Positions 33,248 to 42,356 of a stretch of DNA of 49,058 bases are shown in pieces (the first letter of the stretch is position 1; every line of letters starts with the position of its first letter). This DNA is from Reyranella soli. GTDB lineage: Bacteria > Pseudomonadota > Alphaproteobacteria > Reyranellales > Reyranellaceae. The DNA is taken from assembly GCF_007992495.1 (NCBI RefSeq), contig NZ_BKAJ01000110.1, positions 1 through 49,058 on the forward strand, given 5' to 3'. Position numbers and translations under genes: made by a program. The notes beneath the pieces were generated by a model. That model was not told where the DNA came from. It did no database searches and worked only from the letters and a program-made list of their open reading frames with translations.

Positions 33248-35056
33248 ATGGGCGCCGCGGCAAAGCGATCGACCTTCCGGCTGGTGCTGATCAAGCCCAC
33301 GCACTACGACGACGACGGCTATCCGATCACCTGGTTCCGGTCGCACATTCCCTCCAATACCTTGGCGGCGCTCTACGGGTTGGCTGAAGACTGCCGCGAG
33401 CGTCAAGTGTTGGGACCGGATGTCGATATCGTCGCCCAGCCGATCGACGAGACCAACTCGCGCATCCGCGCCGACCGCATCGTCGCCGACATCAAGCGCT
33501 CGAACAGCAGAGCCCTGATCTGCCTCGTTGGTGTCCAGACCAACCAGTTTCCACGGGCTGTCGATCTGGCGAGCCAGTTCATCAAGGCCGGCCTTCCCGT
33601 CGCGCTCGGTGGCTTCCATGTCTCGGGCTGCATATCGATGCTGCCGGTCGTGCCGCCTGAGATCCAGGCCGCCATGGACATGGGTATTTCGATGTTTGCG
33701 GGCGAAGCCGAGGAAGGCCGCCTCGATGAGGTCGTGCGCGACGCCTGGAACGGCACCCTGAAGGCGCTTTACAACTATATGGACGACCTGCCGAGCATGG
33801 AGGGGGCAGCTCCGCCCCGCCTTCCGCCGACGGCGCTCGCGCGCAATGAAGGGCGCATTTCGAGCTTCGACCTTGGCCGCGGCTGCCCGTTCCAGTGCTC
33901 GTTCTGCACCATCATCAATGTCCAGGGTCGCAAGAGCCGCTTCCGCACCGCCGACGACCTCGAAGCGATCGTGCGCGAGAACTACAAGCAGGGCATCACC
34001 ACGTTCTTCATCACCGACGACAACATGGCCCGCAACAAGCATTGGGAAGATTTCTTCGACCGGCTGATCGAGCTCAAGGAGAACGAAGGCATCGCATTGT
34101 CCCTGATCATCCAGGTCGACACGCAGTGCCATCGCATCCCGCACTTCATCCATAAGGCGCGCTGGGCTGGCGTGTTCCGTGTGTTCATCGGGCTGGAGAA
34201 CATCAATCCGGACAACCTGCTGGCCGCCAAGAAGCGACAGAACAAGATCACCGAATACCGAAAGATGCTGCAGGCTTGGCACACGAGTGGTGCTTCGACC
34301 TGGGCGGGCTACATCCTTGGCTTCCCCGGCGACACGCGCGAATCGATCCTGCGCGACATGGAGATCATCAAGAACGAGCTGCCGCTCGACATTCTCGAGC
34401 TGTTCATCCTGACGCCCCTGCCCGGCTCGGAAGATCACCAGACCCAGTGGAAGCAAGGCATCTGGATGGACGCCGATCTCAACAAGTACGATGTGCATCA
34501 TCGGGTCGTCCATCACCCAAGGATGAGCGACAAGGAATTCGACCAGACCTATCGCGATGCCTGGCGGACCTACTACACGCCCGAGCACACCGAGACGGTG
34601 GCGCGCCGGCATGGCGCGATCCCCGGTCGCAACCCGGCCGAGCCGGCCCGGTTCATGACCATGTTCAAGATCATGTTCGAAGCCGAGGGCATCCATCCGC
34701 TGGAGGGTGGCATCCTGCGCCTGAAGTACCGCGCCGACCGCCGCCACGGCATGCCGATCGTGCCAATCGGCCTGTTCCACTACAGGCTGGCTGTCGAGAA
34801 CTGGAAGAAACTCAAGATCTACGTCCGCCTCGCCTGGCAAGGTTGGCGGATCGGTCAGAAGGTCAAACACGATCCCAAGCGCCACGAGTACATGGATCTC
34901 GCGCTGTCTCCCGTGGTTGAGGAGGATCTCGACAAACTCGCGCTATTCGCCGAGACGGCGGGTGGCGAAGCCGCCCTCAGCAAGCGCCGCGGCGAGGACA
35001 TCGCCCGTGATCGCGTCGTCGCCGCCCGGAATCAGCAGCTAGCCGCCGCTGAATAG
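33248..35056 (+). CDS. Radical SAM protein with an N-terminal B12-binding-like domain
   Basis: The 602-residue protein has an N-terminal Rossmann-like domain (8-150, with ALGGFHVSGC) like the B12-binding domain of class B radical SAM proteins, but the DxHxxG cobalamin motif is not visible. The radical SAM core follows, with the cluster motif C213-x3-C217-x2-C220 (RGCPFQCSFC) and the downstream GEAEEG, FITDDNMARN and IGLENINPDN barrel strands. The C-terminal 200 residues are helical and unassigned. Class B members make methylations and rearrangements in hopanoid, tetrapyrrole and antibiotic routes; the substrate here is unknown. It is a single gene. Confidence 0.85.
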   Translation: MGAAAKRSTFRLVLIKPTHYDDDGYPITWFRSHIPSNTLAALYGLAEDCRERQVLGPDVDIVAQPIDETNSRIRADRIVADIKRSNSRALICLVGVQTNQFPRAVDLASQFIKAGLPVALGGFHVSGCISMLPVVPPEIQAAMDMGISMFAGEAEEGRLDEVVRDAWNGTLKALYNYMDDLPSMEGAAPPRLPPTALARNEGRISSFDLGRGCPFQCSFCTIINVQGRKSRFRTADDLEAIVRENYKQGITTFFITDDNMARNKHWEDFFDRLIELKENEGIALSLIIQVDTQCHRIPHFIHKARWAGVFRVFIGLENINPDNLLAAKKRQNKITEYRKMLQAWHTSGASTWAGYILGFPGDTRESILRDMEIIKNELPLDILELFILTPLPGSEDHQTQWKQGIWMDADLNKYDVHHRVVHHPRMSDKEFDQTYRDAWRTYYTPEHTETVARRHGAIPGRNPAEPARFMTMFKIMFEAEGIHPLEGGILRLKYRADRRHGMPIVPIGLFHYRLAVENWKKLKIYVRLAWQGWRIGQKVKHDPKRHEYMDLALSPVVEEDLDKLALFAETAGGEAALSKRRGEDIARDRVVAARNQQLAAAE

Positions 35057-35102
35057 GATCTCGGTCGCCCGGCGCCGGGTGGAGCATAAATTGCCGTCAT
35101 GC

Positions 35103-35134
35103 AAGTGCGCTGGTGGGCAAGTGCGCTAGTGGGC
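35103..35134. repeat. Tandem 16-bp duplication at the end of the proline-rich gene
   Basis: AAGTGCGCTGGTGGGC and AAGTGCGCTAGTGGGC lie side by side with one base different. The second copy contains the stop codon (minus-strand TAG) of the proline-rich gene, so the duplication may have created or moved its end. Confidence 0.75.
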
Positions 35135-35302
35135 GAACGCAGCCTGATATGCGGTCTTCTCCGCGTTCGCCGCCTGTCCTGTTGCCGGTGGCGGCCCCGG
35201 GGGCGGTTCGCGAGGGGGCGGCATGGGTGGAAATGGCGTCGGCTTGGAACCAGGCGGCGGTTCGCGCGGTGCTTCAGCAGGGGGTCGCGGTATCCTTGCC
35301 AT
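35126..35302 (-). CDS. Small proline-rich protein
   Basis: A 58-residue protein whose middle is repeats of Pro with Arg/Glu/Gly (APREPPPGSKPTPFPPMPPP and PREPPPGPPP), ending ANAEKTAYQAAFAH. GAAAGGG lies before the ATG. The region may be structured only as an extended chain. No family is recognised and it could be a chance frame in a proline-codon-rich stretch. Confidence 0.4.
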   Translation of the reverse strand: MARIPRPPAEAPREPPPGSKPTPFPPMPPPREPPPGPPPATGQAANAEKTAYQAAFAH

Positions 35303-35419
35303 GTTGGCCCTTTCGTTCTGGTCCCACCATAAGCCAAACCGCGGCGAGGTTCGGAGGTTGCTGGCTGCCAACTTTTCGGGCCTTGGCCGCTTCGAAGAGG
35401 GGAGGTGCCAGCTCACGCC

Positions 35420-35719
35420 TCAGGATGCAACGTCGACATCCGTTACCCAGCTGGTGCGCCTTCCACTACTAGTGCCGATTCGCCAAGCATCGTCAGTGAT
35501 GGAGATCAGATCGAGATCGCTCACTCGAAAGCAACACCATTTGCCCCCGAGCGGCAGGCCGCCGGGGCAGCCGCCGCCGTATTGGAAGGCAGTGACAACC
35601 GCTGTGCCGGATTTGTCTTTACCGATCGTTCGCGGGCAGAAGACCCGGACATAGTCTTCATACAATGCGCTTGCGCATTGACGATCCATGATGGCTTGGC
35701 GAATGATTTGGTAGGTCAC
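35420..35719 (-). CDS. Small conserved hypothetical protein (WYL-like region)
   Basis: The 99-residue protein reads like a known small family: a helix (YQIIRQAIMDRQCASALYED), YVRVFCPRTIGKDKSG, then VTAFQYGGGCPGGLPLGGKW and a CFRVSDL strand, ending VTDVDVAS. The Y-x5-F-x-P, FQYGG and GLPxGG marks resemble WYL-domain-like proteins. No activity is known. It stands between unrelated genes. The preceding frame begins with ATG ACC TAC, a plausible start. Confidence 0.65.
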   Translation of the reverse strand: MTYQIIRQAIMDRQCASALYEDYVRVFCPRTIGKDKSGTAVVTAFQYGGGCPGGLPLGGKWCCFRVSDLDLISITDDAWRIGTSSGRRTSWVTDVDVAS

Positions 35720-36009
35720 CCCTGATTCCCTTCCGGCCCTTCGAGGGTACTCTCAACCCCCTTGGCGGTGGCCAACTTCAATCGCGAGGATTGCTATCTT
35801 TTTCGAGGATGGCGGCGACGTCCTGCGTAGGCATCTGGGGATGATCAATATGTTTGCAAGGGAAGCGGATCAGGATTTCCGAGCGAACGTCGCTCAAATC
35901 TGACGCCAGGTTCCCGGTTGCGGTGCGAGTCATCGAACTGGGCGAAAAGCAGCAAGAGTCGGGTATTTTGGGACGACCTAAGCGAGTATGAAACGTCAGA
36001 GGGCACGAC

Positions 36010-36468
36010 ATGACCAAATACCCCAAGCTCAGCCAGCTCGGCCGGCCCGCCATCCTGCCCGATTCGCCGGAAAAGGCCGTGCTGGAGACCGTGCCCAATC
36101 CGCAGCCGCGAGCGCTGTACCTGGTGCGCTTCACCGCGCCTGAATTCACCACGCTCTGTCCCGTGACCGGCCAGCCAGATTTCGCTCATCTGGTGATCGA
36201 CTACGCGCCGCGCGCCAAGCTCGTGGAGAGCAAGTCGCTGAAGCTCTATCTCGGCAGCTTCCGCAACCATGCGGACTTTCACGAAGCCTGCACGCTTGCC
36301 ATCGGCATGCGCCTCGAGAAGGTGCTGGCGCCGCGCTGGCTCAGGATCGGCGGCTACTGGTATCCGCGCGGCGGCATGCCGATCGACGTGTTCTGGCAGA
36401 CCGGCCAGCCGCCCAAGGGCCTGTGGCTGCCCGATCCGGGGGTGCAGCCCTATCGCGGCCGAGGATAG
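36010..36468 (+). CDS. queF: NADPH-dependent 7-cyano-7-deazaguanine reductase QueF
   Basis: The 152-residue protein is the short (YkvM-type) QueF, a T-fold enzyme. It has the catalytic Cys50 in TTLCPVTGQPDFAH with Asp57, the motif ESKSLKLYL (73-81) for NADPH and the HE pair (91-92) in DFHEAC. It reduces preQ0 to preQ1 in queuosine synthesis in the cytoplasm. AGAGGG lies before the ATG. It precedes queG by nine bases, so the two form a queuosine operon. queC, queD, queE, tgt and queA are not in this window. Confidence 0.97.
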   Translation: MTKYPKLSQLGRPAILPDSPEKAVLETVPNPQPRALYLVRFTAPEFTTLCPVTGQPDFAHLVIDYAPRAKLVESKSLKLYLGSFRNHADFHEACTLAIGMRLEKVLAPRWLRIGGYWYPRGGMPIDVFWQTGQPPKGLWLPDPGVQPYRGRG

Positions 36469-36477
36469 CAGGGAGCG

Positions 36478-37677
36478 ATGAGCCGGCAGCCTCCGGTTCC
36501 CAAACGCAAGCCGAAGCCGGCGACCCCGGCCGAGCTGCGCAATGCGATTCGCGATGAGGCGCTGAGGCTGGGCTTTGATGCCGTGGGCTTCGCGCCGGCC
36601 AACGCTGGTGCCGAGGCGCGCGACCAGCGCCTGCTGCGGCTGGGCGAGTTCTTGAACGCCGGCTGGCAGGGCGACATGGGCTGGCTCGGCGAACGCACCG
36701 AGCAGCGGGCCGATCCGCAAACCTTGTGGCAGGAGGCCAGGACGGTCGTGTCGCTGGCCATCAACTACGCGCCGCCGACCGATCCGCTGGAGGTCCTGCG
36801 ACAGGACGAGCGCGCGGCGATCTCGGTCTACGCCCAGGGCCGCGACTACCACGACGTGATGAAGAGCAAACTGAAGACGCTGGGCCGCTTCATCTGGGAC
36901 ACCTACCGGCACGACCTGAAAGTCTTCGTCGACACCGCGCCCTTGATGGAAAAGCCCATGGCGCAGATGGCGGGCCACGGCTGGCAGGGCAAGCACACCA
37001 ACCTGGTGTCGCGCCAGTTCGGCTCGTGGCTGTTTCTGGGCGAGATCCTGCTGTCGGTCGAATTGCCGGCCGACTCGCCGGAGAGCGACCATTGCGGCCA
37101 ATGCCGCGCCTGCCTCGACATCTGCCCGACCAAGGCCTTCCCCGCGCCCTATCGCCTCGAGGCGCGACGCTGCATCTCCTACCTCACCATCGAACATGAA
37201 GGCCCGATCGACCGCGAGCTCAGGCCCCTGCTCGGCAATCGCATCTATGGCTGCGACGATTGCCTGGCGGTCTGCCCGTGGAACAAGTTCGCCCAGGAAG
37301 CGCGCGAGACGTCGCTGATGCCGCGGCCCGCGCTCAACGCGCCATTGCTGGCGGAGCTCGCGACGCTCGACGAGGAGGGCTTCCGCAAGCGTTTCGCCGG
37401 CACGGCCATCAAGCGCATCGGCCGCGACCGCTTCTTGAGGAACGTCGCCTATGCGCTTGGCAACAGTTCCAGCCGCGAGACCGCGCTGCCGGCGGTGGAA
37501 AGGCTGTTGGACGACCCCTCGCCGCTGGTGCGCGGCGGCGCCGTCTGGGCCCTGTCGCGTCTCGCGCCCCGTCAGATCGTGCAACGACAACGCACCGCCC
37601 GTGAAGACGACCCCGAGGTCCGCAACGAATGGCGTGAGGCGTTGCAAACTGTGCGGGGGCGAGAGAATGGCCGCTGA
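36478..37677 (+). CDS. queG: Epoxyqueuosine reductase QueG
   Basis: The 399-residue protein matches QueG: an N-terminal corrin-reductase-like domain (ADPQTLWQEARTVVSLAINY), the two four-Cys ferredoxin motifs HCGQCRACLDICPTKAF and YGCDDCLAVCPWNKF, and a C-terminal HEAT-like helical region. It reduces the epoxide of epoxyqueuosine in tRNA to queuosine using cobalamin and two 4Fe-4S clusters. It follows queF by nine bases and its end overlaps the start of the flavin oxidase by 11 bases. Length is typical. Confidence 0.97.
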   Translation: MSRQPPVPKRKPKPATPAELRNAIRDEALRLGFDAVGFAPANAGAEARDQRLLRLGEFLNAGWQGDMGWLGERTEQRADPQTLWQEARTVVSLAINYAPPTDPLEVLRQDERAAISVYAQGRDYHDVMKSKLKTLGRFIWDTYRHDLKVFVDTAPLMEKPMAQMAGHGWQGKHTNLVSRQFGSWLFLGEILLSVELPADSPESDHCGQCRACLDICPTKAFPAPYRLEARRCISYLTIEHEGPIDRELRPLLGNRIYGCDDCLAVCPWNKFAQEARETSLMPRPALNAPLLAELATLDEEGFRKRFAGTAIKRIGRDRFLRNVAYALGNSSSRETALPAVERLLDDPSPLVRGGAVWALSRLAPRQIVQRQRTAREDDPEVRNEWREALQTVRGRENGR

Positions 37678-39241
37678 GATTTCGCGTCGTACGCTGGTCG
37701 AATTGATCGGGCGGATCGCAGGCGCAGCCACCGCCTACTCTGCTTTGAACATGGCCGGGTTGCTGGACACGCCGACGGCCCATGCCGCGCCGCCAGCGCT
37801 GCGGCCCGGCTCCGGCAACGGCAAGCGCATCGCCATCCTTGGCGCCGGAATAGCCGGCCTGACGGCAGCGTACTGCCTCGGCAAGGCCGGCTATCAGTGC
37901 ACGGTTCTCGAGGCGCGCTCGCGGTCCGGAGGGCGGGTCTGGACGATACGAGGCGGCGATCGGATCGCCGAAACGGATTCCACTCAGCGTGTCGAATGGA
38001 CGACGGACCGGGACATCTACCTCAACGCCGGCGCCGCCAGGCTTTCCAGTCACCACCAGGGCATCCTGGGATACTGTCGCGACCTCGGCGTTCCGCTCGA
38101 GCTTTTCGTGAACGACAACCGCGCCGCCCTTGTCCAGTTCGACGACCAATTCGATGGCAAGCCGCAAACGGCACGGCGGCTCCAAGCCGACCTCCGAGGG
38201 GCGATCGCGGCGCTCGCCGCCAAGAGCGTGCCGAATGACGAAAGAGTCCGGACGGTGCTGCGGATATTCGGCGATCTCCGGGGTGACCTGAGCTATGCTG
38301 GCTCGTCGCGTGCTGGTTTCACCGCGGACGGCACGCCGGGCAGCGGCACCCAACGCGGCCGCCTGCAACCGCCTCTTCCCCTGGACGAGATCGCCGGCCC
38401 TGCATCGGTGAAGATGGCCCTTGCCCTGTGCTTCGCGGAGTTGTGGCAGCAAGCGCCGACCATGCTGCAACCGGTGGGCGGGATGGACGCCATCGTCCGC
38501 GCCTTCGATCGGACGCTGGACGGGGTGATCCGGCACAATGAAGAAGTCGTGCAGATCGATCGCGTCGGTGACGGCGCGCGGGTCATCTCGCTCGATCGCA
38601 GCACTGGCCGGCGGAGCGCCCTCGACGCCGATTTCGTGATCTGCACGATCCCGCTTTCGGTGCTGGAGCACATTCCCGCCGACTTCAGCCCGGCGGTGAG
38701 TCATGCGATCAAGGTCGGGGCCAAGCTCTATTTTCCGGCGGTCAAGGTCGCGTTCGAAGCGCCGCGCCGTTGGTGGGAGATCGACCAGCAGCTCTATGGC
38801 GGCATCAGCTGGACCGGCCGCGACATCACCCAGATCTGGTATCCGTCGCACGGGTTCCATGGCAGCAAAGGCGTGCTGGTCGGCGCCTATATCTGGACTC
38901 AGGATGCGGCCCGACGCTTTACCGAGATGACTCCGGCCGAGCGTCATGCAGCCGCGATCAGCGATGGCGAGCGACTTCATCCCGGTTATGAGAAGCTTGT
39001 CGGACCGGCCGCGTCGGTCGCCTGGGCGAAAGTCCCCTATTCGCTGGGCGCCTGGATCGAGTGGGAGACCAGTTCAGGAGCCCGGCAATCGGAATATCCG
39101 ACCCTGCTCGCCGGCGACGGACCGTTCTACTTCGCCGGAGAGCATATGAGCTACGTCACCGCCTGGCAGGAAGGTGCGGTACAGTCGGCTCATTACACGG
39201 TGGCCCAGATTGCCGAGCGTGTTGCGACAACGAACAAGTGA
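37667..39241 (+). CDS. Tat-exported FAD-dependent amine oxidase (L-amino-acid-oxidase-like)
   Basis: The 524-residue protein opens with a twin-arginine motif SRRTLVELIG and a cleavage-like AHA at residue 40, then the FAD motif ILGAGIAGLTAAYCL (57-71) and the LEARSRSGGRVWT motif. The C-terminal FAD-binding strand PFYFAGEHMSYVTAWQEGAV closes the fold. It belongs with bacterial L-amino-acid and tryptophan-type oxidases, giving keto acids, ammonia and hydrogen peroxide in the periplasm. GGGGGCGAGAG precedes the ATG. The start overlaps the queG end by 11 bases, so expression is probably coupled despite no clear pathway link. Confidence 0.85.
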   Translation: MAAEISRRTLVELIGRIAGAATAYSALNMAGLLDTPTAHAAPPALRPGSGNGKRIAILGAGIAGLTAAYCLGKAGYQCTVLEARSRSGGRVWTIRGGDRIAETDSTQRVEWTTDRDIYLNAGAARLSSHHQGILGYCRDLGVPLELFVNDNRAALVQFDDQFDGKPQTARRLQADLRGAIAALAAKSVPNDERVRTVLRIFGDLRGDLSYAGSSRAGFTADGTPGSGTQRGRLQPPLPLDEIAGPASVKMALALCFAELWQQAPTMLQPVGGMDAIVRAFDRTLDGVIRHNEEVVQIDRVGDGARVISLDRSTGRRSALDADFVICTIPLSVLEHIPADFSPAVSHAIKVGAKLYFPAVKVAFEAPRRWWEIDQQLYGGISWTGRDITQIWYPSHGFHGSKGVLVGAYIWTQDAARRFTEMTPAERHAAAISDGERLHPGYEKLVGPAASVAWAKVPYSLGAWIEWETSSGARQSEYPTLLAGDGPFYFAGEHMSYVTAWQEGAVQSAHYTVAQIAERVATTNK

Positions 39242-39293
39242 TGAGGCAGATACCGACCTCGGTGCAGAATGGCGCGATCCAGAGGAGATGCGG

Positions 39294-40178
39294 ATGATCA
39301 TCCGACGAAAGACGCTTTTAGCGGCCGTCACTGCCGGTGCGGGCCTGCTGCTCGCTGTCCAGCCGGCATCGGCCCAGCAGGCCGCACCGCTCACGGCCGA
39401 GCAGGCCCAGCAGATCGTGGCGAGTCCCGATCGCAGCGCCGCCGATCGCACCAATGATCAACGGCGCAAGCCCGAGCAGATGCTGGTCTTCATCGGCGTC
39501 CGTCCCGGCATGACCGCGCTCGATCTCAGCGCGGCCGGTGGCTACACCACCGAGTTGCTGGCCCGCGCGATCGGGCCGTCAGGCGTGGTCTACGGCCAGA
39601 GCCGGCCGCGCGATCCCAGCCGTCCGGCCACGCCGCCGCCGGCCCCTGAGGGCAACAGCAATCCGACGGCGACGTCCGGAACGGCTGCCGCTGTGGCACC
39701 CGCGCCGGCGGCCGGTGCACCGCGCCCGTCGCCCGACGCCCTGGAAGCCCGCGACCGGGCTCTCAGGACCGCCGACATCAAGGCCGCGCCGATTGCCGCC
39801 GTCGTCCGCCCGTTCGAGGATCCCGTACCGCCCGAGTTGCCGGACTTCGACCTGGTGACCCTGATGTTCAACTATCACGACCTCGGACATCTCGGCGTCG
39901 ATCGCGCGGCCATGAATCGCGCGATCTTCCAGGCGCTCAAGCGCGGCGGCGTCTACGTCATCGCCGATCATTCGGGTCGGCCCGGCACCGGCATATCGGA
40001 ATCCGGCACGCTGCATCGCATCGAGGAAGCGTTTCTGCGCAAGGAAGTCGAAGCGGCCGGCTTCAAGCTGGCGGCGGAAGGGAACTTCCTGCGTAACCCG
40101 AAGGATCCGCGCGACAAGAACACGCCGGACCCACCGCAGCCCAAGGACGAGTTCGTGCTGAAGTTCGTGAAGCCCTAA
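39294..40178 (+). CDS. Secreted class I methyltransferase-like protein with a Pro/Ala-rich insert
   Basis: The 294-residue protein has a Sec signal (residues 1-27, cleavage near ASA-Q) and then a SAM-methyltransferase-like fold with MTALDLSAAGGYTTELLARAI, a DLVTLMFNYHD strand and GGVYVIADHSGRPG. It is related to predicted extracytoplasmic methyltransferases. A Pro/Ala/Ser/Thr-rich stretch (about 107-145) interrupts the core, probably a flexible loop. GAGGAG sits six bases before the ATG. SAM is not known in the periplasm, so activity is doubtful. It ends tail to tail with the acyltransferase gene. Confidence 0.8.
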   Translation: MIIRRKTLLAAVTAGAGLLLAVQPASAQQAAPLTAEQAQQIVASPDRSAADRTNDQRRKPEQMLVFIGVRPGMTALDLSAAGGYTTELLARAIGPSGVVYGQSRPRDPSRPATPPPAPEGNSNPTATSGTAAAVAPAPAAGAPRPSPDALEARDRALRTADIKAAPIAAVVRPFEDPVPPELPDFDLVTLMFNYHDLGHLGVDRAAMNRAIFQALKRGGVYVIADHSGRPGTGISESGTLHRIEEAFLRKEVEAAGFKLAAEGNFLRNPKDPRDKNTPDPPQPKDEFVLKFVKP

Positions 40179-41341
40179 TCGGCGGCAGCGACCGTGGCTG
40201 TGAGCGCGCCGGGATGTTTCCGGCCGTTCAGCACCGCGCCGATGACGGTCGGCCGCACGCTATAGCGATAGACCGGCAGCAGCACGGCGATGGTTGCCGC
40301 CAGGACCAGCACGACCTTGGCGAGCGGCGGCAGCGGCACGCCGAGCAGGATCAGCTGGAACAGCATGATGACCGGCAGATGGGCGATATAGAGGAAGTAC
40401 GAGGAATCGCAGAGATAGCGCCTGAGCGCGCTGTGGCCTGAGAGGTAGCGCAGGAACAGGCCGGTGATGCCCAGGATCAGGCACCACATGGCGAGCGCAA
40501 GCACGGCGCGTGTGGCATAGAAGGCCACGCCCCTGTCGGCGAAGGAGAACAGCAGGCCGAGATAGGCGATGCACGCTGGAACCGCGATTGCCGTATAGAG
40601 CCAGCCACGCCGGCGCAGGACATCGAGCAGATCGGCATTGGCGAACAACAGCCAGCCGAAGCCGAAGGGGATGGCGTAGGCGACCACGAGGTGCGGCGCC
40701 GGCACGAAGCCAGGCGGATCGTCCAGGCCGGCATACTTCGTCGGCAGCAAGGCAAGGAAAGACAGCGCGCCGAGCGGCAGCGGCGCCCACACCGACTGCG
40801 CGATCGTCCGGAAGAGGCGGAGCAGTTTCGCGCGCAGGCCGGGTAGCGCGACGCGAGGAAGCGCCACGACGACGATAGCCGCCAGGCCATAGAGCACGAT
40901 CAGGTATTCCAGGAACCACAGATGCAATGGATGAGCGTAGTCGAGGAAGCGCCCCGACAGGAGGAAGTCGATCGCGGGCTCGGGGCCGCGACGGCCGTAG
41001 GCGGCCATGAACATGGCCAACGGATAGATCGCAATCCAGCCGACCACGAAGGGCACGACGATGCGCCAGAACCGGTTGGCGATGGCGCGCCGCGAACCGT
41101 AGCGCTCGAGCAAGAGAGCCGCGAAGAAGCCGGCCATGACGTAGAACACCGGCATCCGGAAAACGTGGATCAGGATGATCGAGTAGTCGAGCGTCGACGT
41201 GAGCTGCGGCGGCTTGAACAGCCATCCACCGATCGGCGAGTAGGCGACGGCGGCGTGCAGGTAGATGCCGAGGAACATCATGGCCGCGCGCAAGGCATCG
41301 AGCGCGTGATAGCGCGAGGCGGCCGCGATTGGAGCGCTCAT
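40175..41341 (-). CDS. Acyltransferase family 3 membrane protein (OpgC-like)
   Basis: The 388-residue protein has about 10 spans and the acyltransferase-3 start RYHALDALRAAMMFLGIYLHAAV, with an HVFRMPVFYVMAGFFAALLL stretch. The family transfers acyl groups to sugars; OpgC succinylates osmoregulated periplasmic glucans and this length and C-terminal pattern are close to it. Its start overlaps the stop of the upstream hydrolase gene by four bases, so they are co-transcribed. Substrate is inferred from family only. Confidence 0.82.
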   Translation of the reverse strand: MSAPIAAASRYHALDALRAAMMFLGIYLHAAVAYSPIGGWLFKPPQLTSTLDYSIILIHVFRMPVFYVMAGFFAALLLERYGSRRAIANRFWRIVVPFVVGWIAIYPLAMFMAAYGRRGPEPAIDFLLSGRFLDYAHPLHLWFLEYLIVLYGLAAIVVVALPRVALPGLRAKLLRLFRTIAQSVWAPLPLGALSFLALLPTKYAGLDDPPGFVPAPHLVVAYAIPFGFGWLLFANADLLDVLRRRGWLYTAIAVPACIAYLGLLFSFADRGVAFYATRAVLALAMWCLILGITGLFLRYLSGHSALRRYLCDSSYFLYIAHLPVIMLFQLILLGVPLPPLAKVVLVLAATIAVLLPVYRYSVRPTVIGAVLNGRKHPGALTATVAAAD

Positions 41342-42321
41342 CGGACGACCCTTTCGGTCAGGTGCCTGCGAAAGAACGCGACTACGGCGGCATTGAACTC
41401 CTTGTGGAAGGCCGTGCGATTGAAATCACCGGCGTCGACGCAGACCTCCGGCAATGCCTTCGCGGCCTCCGCTGAGCAGGGGACGATGAAGGCGAAATGC
41501 CCCGAGTTGGGCACCACGCGATAGTCGGGCTTGGCCGGCAGATTTTCGTCGATTGCCTCACCATCTTCAGGCAGCACGCCATCACCGCCACGCTCCGACG
41601 CCCAGAGCTGGATCGGAATCTTCACGTCCTCCAGTCCCTCGAGCGTGAAGGTACGGCCGAACTCCGGGTCGGCCAGGACGGCAGCGGCGAAGCGTGGATC
41701 CGCGGCCGGCCGCCGAGCGGGAATATGACCTTTGTCGATCTCGGCACACATACCGTCGATGAAGCCTTCGGAGCAGAGCGGGGCGATCCCGAGGATGTCG
41801 AGCCGGCCGCCCGCGATCACGAGGCCCGTATAGGCGCCGCGTGAAAAGCCGAAGAAGCCGATGCGCCGATGGTCGAGTGTCGCTGCCTCGGGCCATCCGT
41901 CGAGCATGAAATCGGTCAGGCGCCTGATGTCGGTGGGACGGTCGCTCAGGATCGACAAGGTATCGATACGGCTGCGATCCGACGCGTTGTCGCCGGGATG
42001 ATCGATGGCGGCGACAACGAAGCCCGCATCGGCCAACGCCGCAGCGGTATCGCGATGAGCGCCGAACCAGCCTCCCGAGCCGTGCGACATGACGATGAGC
42101 GGCAGCCCTTTGCCGGCGACCGGACAATTCCTGGTCGCGACGATCGTGGCCTGGCGAAGCCTTATTTCCTGTGGCGGCTCAGTGCAGGGAGACCAGACCG
42201 CCCCCGTCAGCGCTGGACCGTGTGCATCGGCGGGAATGTCGATGAACCTGAAGCCCGCGGCCTCGACCTTGGGTGCTGCAAACCAGACGACGACAGCTAT
42301 CAGCATCGCAAACAGGCGCAT
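41338..42321 (-). CDS. Secreted alpha/beta hydrolase, paralogue of the 44059 gene
   Basis: The 327-residue protein has a Sec signal (RLFAMLIAVVVWFAAPKVEA) and the nucleophile elbow GFSRGA with the oxyanion region VMSHGSGGW and the acid/His end VPNSGHFAFIVPC. It is in the dienelactone-hydrolase/PAF-acetylhydrolase-like group. Sequence order and the Cys pattern near the end (C-x-A-x-A...CVDAG) match the protein at 44059-45033, so they are duplicates arranged around the PadR cluster. It is divergent from padR across a probable operator. Confidence 0.82.
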   Translation of the reverse strand: MRLFAMLIAVVVWFAAPKVEAAGFRFIDIPADAHGPALTGAVWSPCTEPPQEIRLRQATIVATRNCPVAGKGLPLIVMSHGSGGWFGAHRDTAAALADAGFVVAAIDHPGDNASDRSRIDTLSILSDRPTDIRRLTDFMLDGWPEAATLDHRRIGFFGFSRGAYTGLVIAGGRLDILGIAPLCSEGFIDGMCAEIDKGHIPARRPAADPRFAAAVLADPEFGRTFTLEGLEDVKIPIQLWASERGGDGVLPEDGEAIDENLPAKPDYRVVPNSGHFAFIVPCSAEAAKALPEVCVDAGDFNRTAFHKEFNAAVVAFFRRHLTERVVR

Positions 42322-42356
42322 GACGATTACCTCTGGACAAGCTCTCTACCACTCAC

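Noticed and set aside
32888..34885. A 665-residue minus-strand frame opposite the radical SAM gene
   Set aside because: Shadow of the codon bias; the plus strand has the complete radical SAM motifs.
35778..36152. Minus-strand frame across the queF start
   Set aside because: Overlaps queF, low quality, and no ribosome site or family mark.
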